From Actinomycetes bacterium (GTDB taxonomy: Bacteria; Actinomycetota; Thermoleophilia; Gaiellales; Gaiellaceae): a DNA stretch of 8,814 bases. Below are positions 5,935-8,814 of this stretch, piece after piece. The position numbers were made by a program, and so were the translations under genes. The stretch covers positions 1 to 8,814 of the forward strand of contig JAUXJK010000062.1 of the NCBI GenBank assembly GCA_030624785.1. Direction: 5' to 3'. The notes beneath the pieces are model-generated. The model ran no database searches. It saw only the letters and a program-made list of their open reading frames with translations, and had not been told where the DNA came from. Each line of letters begins with the position of its first letter. The first letter of the stretch is position 1.

Positions 5935-6003
5935 AGCGGAGAGTGACATCCTTGTTTAGCTCCCACATCCACGGAACGCACCCCGACAGGTAGGAACAGC
6001 AGC

Positions 6004-7143
6004 ATGATCAAGAAATTCTCGGTGCTCTACGTCGGCCATCTGGAGCTCGAGAATGTCGGTCGCGGGGGAACGGCACCAGATGCGCGCCGCTTTCCGAACG
6101 AACGGTTTCAGGAGGCGTACTGGACCGCACGAGACGCGGCGCAACTCATGGACGAGCTCGGCTACTGGTGCCTATGGACTGCCGAACACCACTTCCAGCG
6201 CGAGGGATACGAGGTCTTTCCAAATCTCGTCCTCCTCAACACGTGGCTTGCTACACAGACGAAGCGACTCAAACATGGGTGTGCATTCAACACCCTGACG
6301 ACCTGGCATCCGATTCGACTCGCCGAGGACTACGCGGTCGCCGACATCGTCACCGGTGGTCGGGTCATCCTCGGTATCGGACGCGGATATCAAACACGGG
6401 AGGTCGAGACGCTTGGGGCACCGCTGATCGACGCAGACGCGAATCGCGAGCTGTTCGAGGAGTCTGTCGACCTACTTGTCAAAGCGCTCCACGATGACGT
6501 GCTTCAACCTGACGGCAAGCACTTCCAGATTCCGGCACGCGTGCCCTATCGCGGCTACGACCTCGAGGACATTACGGTGGTTCCAAGGCCTCTACGCCAG
6601 CCGGTCGAGATTTGGCAGGCGATCTCGAGTGGTCGCACCATCTCGTTCATCGCCAAACGCGGCATCAAGGGAATCACAACGCTTACCGGCGAGCTCATGG
6701 TCGAACAGATCGCCCACCAGTATCGAGACGCCGCTGCCGAGGCAGGACGCGACCTGGCGCTCGGTGAAGACATCAGCCGCGGCTTCGGCCTCTACATCGC
6801 CGACACTGAACACGAAGCAATCGAGCGCCTGAGACCGTTCCACGACGAGCGCTACAAGTGGTTCGCCCCCTTTGGAATCGTTCGATATACGGACGACAAG
6901 GGACAACCGATCGGCACGCCCGGCGGGGACGGGCTGCCGGCGATCGAAGATGGCGTATCGCAACAAGCATGGCTCTGCGGCCCACCAGAGACGATTGTCG
7001 CGCGCCTCAAGGAATGGGAGGAGCACTACCCGGGCCTCGAGCACGTGATGATTCACTGGGCCGAAGGGATGCCCTGGAGCGTGTTCGAGGAGCAACTTCG
7101 GGTGTTCGCAGCTGAGGTCATGCCTCACTTCCCCTCTAGCTAG
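6004..7143 (+). CDS. luciferase-like (LLM class) flavin-dependent oxidoreductase
   Basis: This 379-residue protein has a bacterial luciferase-type TIM-barrel fold (PF00296-like). Recognisable elements in order are the first strand 'FSVLYVGHLEL' (5-15), 'LGYWCLWTAEHHF' (52-64) with the EHHF signature, 'TTWHPIRLAEDYAVADIVTG' (99-118), 'GRVILGIGRGYQ' (119-130, flavin-phosphate-binding type), and 'RPLRQPVEIWQAISS' (195-209). The C-terminal 'LCGPPETIVARLKEW' is typical of the family's late barrel helix. Members use reduced FMN or F420 to oxidise substrates such as alkanes, aldehydes, sulfonates or xenobiotics. The substrate and the flavin cannot be decided here, and no flavin reductase gene adjoins it. 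The start ATG at 6004 has AGGA (5992-5995) 8 nt upstream. It is flanked by 92 bp before and 117 bp after, so it is probably its own transcription unit. Confidence 0.92.
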   Translation: MIKKFSVLYVGHLELENVGRGGTAPDARRFPNERFQEAYWTARDAAQLMDELGYWCLWTAEHHFQREGYEVFPNLVLLNTWLATQTKRLKHGCAFNTLTTWHPIRLAEDYAVADIVTGGRVILGIGRGYQTREVETLGAPLIDADANRELFEESVDLLVKALHDDVLQPDGKHFQIPARVPYRGYDLEDITVVPRPLRQPVEIWQAISSGRTISFIAKRGIKGITTLTGELMVEQIAHQYRDAAAEAGRDLALGEDISRGFGLYIADTEHEAIERLRPFHDERYKWFAPFGIVRYTDDKGQPIGTPGGDGLPAIEDGVSQQAWLCGPPETIVARLKEWEEHYPGLEHVMIHWAEGMPWSVFEEQLRVFAAEVMPHFPSS

Positions 7144-7226
7144 AAAGGAAGTGCACCTAGAAAGCCGCGCGCCCGTCGGTCGGCTTCGTGGCGGCTCGAC
7201 GGCGCTGCGAGAGGGAGGGCCGTGGT

Positions 7227-7257
7227 CCAGGATCTTGACCTTCCGGTCGATCCTAGG
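7227..7257 (+). other. bulged hairpin immediately before the secreted-protein start
   Basis: AGGATC and GACC (7229-7234, 7237-7240) pair with GGTC and GATCCT (7245-7254) around the loop TTCC. This gives 10 bp with a two-base bulge (TT, 7235-7236). CC (7227-7228) can pair further with GG (7256-7257), skipping A7255. The foot ends 3 nt before the GTG at 7261, so in mRNA it would cover the ribosome-binding region. It could be a translational control element, a DNA-level operator, or, lacking a T-run, a weak terminator of the upstream oxidoreductase gene. Confidence 0.4.
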
Positions 7258-7260
7258 TAG

Positions 7261-8328
7261 GTGGCCGCCCGCCGATCGGCATTCATCGCATCGCTGCTGC
7301 TCCTGGCTGCCCTGGCAGTGGGCACGTCGACGGCTCAGGCCGGCCTGAACGCACCCAAGGGCGTGAGCCCAGCGGCGAACCAGAGCGTGCCCTTCGGGGA
7401 CGCCTTGGTATTCGCGATGACACCTGAGCCGGGTCACCAATGCTCTGAGTACTTCTTGGCGCTCGATCAGCACGCGGATGATCCTCATGTGGGCCCACGG
7501 TTCGAACATCCCAGCTGCAGCGTGGTCGTCGCACTCGGATCCGAGTTGCGGGCTGATGCCCACCATACGTGGCGCGTCTGGCGTAACTGCAGCGGCCCAT
7601 CGTGCAACGGACCGGGAGCTGGCTGGCACCGCAGCGCGAGGCGCAGCTTTCATCTCGACGGGCCTGCGGTTCGAACCAACCCGAAGGACGGCGCGACGGT
7701 ATCCGATCTCGCATTTCCAATCGAACTTTCGATGAGCGCTCTCACGGCGAGCGCGAGTTTCACGATACGGATGAGTTCGAGCGCCTCACTCGACGCGGTT
7801 GGAAAACTCTCGAGTCCACAGATCACCGTGCCCGCCAGCCGTTCTGCTAGCGACCCGACGTCACATCTCGCCTTGATCACCGGGCTCGAACCTGGCCTCT
7901 ACTACTGGCAATGGGTACGCACGGGATCCGCCTGCGGTAGCTCTGGAACCGACTGCCCCGGCCCGCTACTGCGCATCCTCGTCGATCCGACCGGCACATT
8001 GCCGGCCCTCGACGTGTTCGCGCCGCGGGTGAAGCCGCTCTCTGCAAAGGGCCGAGTCGGCAAGGGACTGAAACTTCGCTACTCAGTTCTCGAGGATCAG
8101 GGCCAGGGTCAGGTCACGGTATGGATCTACAAGGGCAGGAAGGTCCGAAAGCGCTGGCGAATCTGGCTTGGCCGCGTGGAGCCTCGAAAGGTGTTTCACG
8201 TCGTCTGGAAACCACGCAAGGTCGGTCGATATCGCCTCTGCACCCGCGGGCGCGACGGCGCGAAGAACACCAGCAAGCGACGCTGTGCACGGGTCACAAT
8301 CTCCGCGCGCAAGCTCGCGACGCGTTAG
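7261..8328 (+). CDS. secreted protein with two Trp/Cys beta-modules and a basic C-terminal beta-domain
   Basis: This 355-residue protein has a clear Sec signal peptide: 'AARRS', a hydrophobic core (about 8-20), and a likely signal peptidase I cut after 'TAQA' (residue 27). There is no lipobox. Two similar modules follow (about 34-134 and 136-242). Each opens with a 'P..N.SVPF' or 'NPKDGATV' turn and closes with a Trp strand and a Cys pair before Gly-Pro: 'TWRVWRNCSGPSCNGPG' (103-119) and 'YWQWVRTGSACGSSGTDCPG' (215-234). The C-terminal domain (about 250-350) is rich in Lys and Arg, contains 'YKGRKVRKRWRIWLGR' (290-305), and has Cys327 and Cys342. Eight Cys could make four disulfides. It is probably an exported surface or cell-wall-associated protein, function unknown. 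The GTG at 7261 follows an in-frame TAG, and no better start precedes the signal peptide. The ribosome site is poor. Confidence 0.8.
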   Translation: MAARRSAFIASLLLLAALAVGTSTAQAGLNAPKGVSPAANQSVPFGDALVFAMTPEPGHQCSEYFLALDQHADDPHVGPRFEHPSCSVVVALGSELRADAHHTWRVWRNCSGPSCNGPGAGWHRSARRSFHLDGPAVRTNPKDGATVSDLAFPIELSMSALTASASFTIRMSSSASLDAVGKLSSPQITVPASRSASDPTSHLALITGLEPGLYYWQWVRTGSACGSSGTDCPGPLLRILVDPTGTLPALDVFAPRVKPLSAKGRVGKGLKLRYSVLEDQGQGQVTVWIYKGRKVRKRWRIWLGRVEPRKVFHVVWKPRKVGRYRLCTRGRDGAKNTSKRRCARVTISARKLATR

Positions 8329-8378
8329 ACACCTCTCGTCAAGCGGCAGCCGACGCAGGTCGCCTAGCGTCCTTGACC

Positions 8379-8814
8379 ATGGAAGACGCGCTACTCGCAT
8401 GGTTCGATTCAAACGGTCGCGACCTACCGTGGCGCCACACGAATGACCCGTACAGCGTGCTGGTCTCCGAGGTCATGCTGCAGCAAACGCAGGTCGAGCG
8501 GGTCCGACCTCGATACGTGGCCTGGATTGAGCGCTGGCCGACAGCCGGGGCGCTAGCTGATGCGCCGCTTGGTCAGGTGATCAAGGCTTGGCGGGGATTG
8601 GGCTACGACCGGCGAGCGGTCAATCTTCACCGGGCCGCAGCTCACATTGCCGTACGTGGGTGGCCAGATGACCTAACGGACCTGCCCGGTGTGGGCCGCT
8701 ACACGGCTGATGCGGTCGCGCGGTTCGCGCACGAGGCGGCAGTCCTACCGATCGACGTCAACGTGAGTCGCATCCAGGAGCGAACCGGCTTCGAATTCAC
8801 ATACCGAAGCGCCG
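8379..8814 (+). CDS. mutY: A/G-specific adenine DNA glycosylase MutY (3'-partial)
   Basis: The frame runs from the ATG at 8379 through 145 codons to the window edge. MutY removes adenine mispaired with 8-oxoguanine or guanine. Visible features are 'LPWR' (16-19), the catalytic Glu31 in 'SEVMLQQTQV' (30-39), 'GLGYDRRAVNLH' (73-84), the helix-hairpin-helix 'LPGVGRYTA' (102-110) and the catalytic Asp126 in 'PIDVNV'. The second residue of the usual GYY is Asp77 instead of Tyr; actinobacterial MutY proteins also differ here (GYPRR, from memory). The iron-sulfur cluster Cys residues and the C-terminal recognition domain lie beyond the window, so an intact protein cannot be confirmed. The gene starts 50 bp after the secreted-protein gene without a good ribosome site. 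A TTG at 8373 is an alternative start. Confidence 0.93.
   Translation, partial: MEDALLAWFDSNGRDLPWRHTNDPYSVLVSEVMLQQTQVERVRPRYVAWIERWPTAGALADAPLGQVIKAWRGLGYDRRAVNLHRAAAHIAVRGWPDDLTDLPGVGRYTADAVARFAHEAAVLPIDVNVSRIQERTGFEFTYRSA

Noticed and set aside
7144..7226. Small gene or terminator after the oxidoreductase
   Set aside because: There is no start with a ribosome site and a sensible frame, and the repeats there form only short interrupted stems.
7235..7240. TTGACC as a -35 box for the secreted-protein gene
   Set aside because: It is part of the hairpin and no -10 element stands at the right distance before the GTG.
6592..7653. Long minus-strand open frame of 353 codons
   Set aside because: It lies antisense to the oxidoreductase and the secreted-protein gene, has no recognisable domain and an Arg/Ala/Pro-rich composition typical of a shadow frame in GC-rich DNA.
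1..8814. CRISPR array, insertion sequence, prophage, toxin-antitoxin or defence module
   Set aside because: There are no regularly spaced repeats, transposase or integrase motifs, terminal inverted repeats or paired small genes in the window.

Overview
The window looks like chromosomal housekeeping DNA from a bacterium of about 60% G+C (estimated by eye). GTG starts are common and the genes are tightly packed. It contains a Bacillus-type SigH sigma factor, a mycobacterial-style MutY sequence ('GLGYDRRAVNLH') and an Arg/Lys-rich secreted beta-domain protein. Together these suggest a deep-branching actinobacterium, perhaps Thermoleophilia (Gaiellales/Solirubrobacterales-like). That placement is an inference of moderate to low certainty.

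Layout. (1) Positions 1-665, plus strand: the 3' end of a gene that begins outside the window, probably the extracytoplasmic C-terminal domain of a membrane protein. Its stop codon directly abuts (2) a minus-strand tRNA-Thr(UGU) gene at 666-739. (3) A GC-rich perfect hairpin (763-791) separates the tRNA from (4) a minus-strand cluster at 810-5238, transcribed in the order gltX, cysS, rlmB, yacP, sigH. The first four genes overlap or nearly touch and all start with GTG. sigH follows a 177-bp gap that carries a dyad, and it has its own strong ribosome binding site. (5) The plus strand then carries a half-length AbrB-type membrane protein (5408-5911), a luciferase-like flavin-dependent oxidoreductase (6004-7143), a secreted protein with two similar beta-modules and a basic C-terminal domain (7261-8328), and the 5' part of mutY (8379 to the window edge).

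How the genes fit together. The minus-strand cluster joins aminoacyl-tRNA supply (GluRS, CysRS), 23S rRNA 2'-O-methylation (RlmB), a NYN/PIN-like RNase that in Bacillus acts at the ribosomal A site (YacP/Rae1) and a sigma factor. It is the Bacillus order gltX-cysE-cysS-mrnC-rlmB-yacP-sigH without cysE and mrnC. The plus-strand genes are functionally unrelated to one another and look like separate units.

I see no mobile element, CRISPR array, phage gene, toxin-antitoxin pair or defence system, and nothing I would call a new multi-gene system. The most notable points are the shortened, cysteine-free GluRS, the Firmicutes-type sigH cluster, the 19-bp dyad upstream of sigH, and the duplicated Trp/Cys module in the secreted protein.
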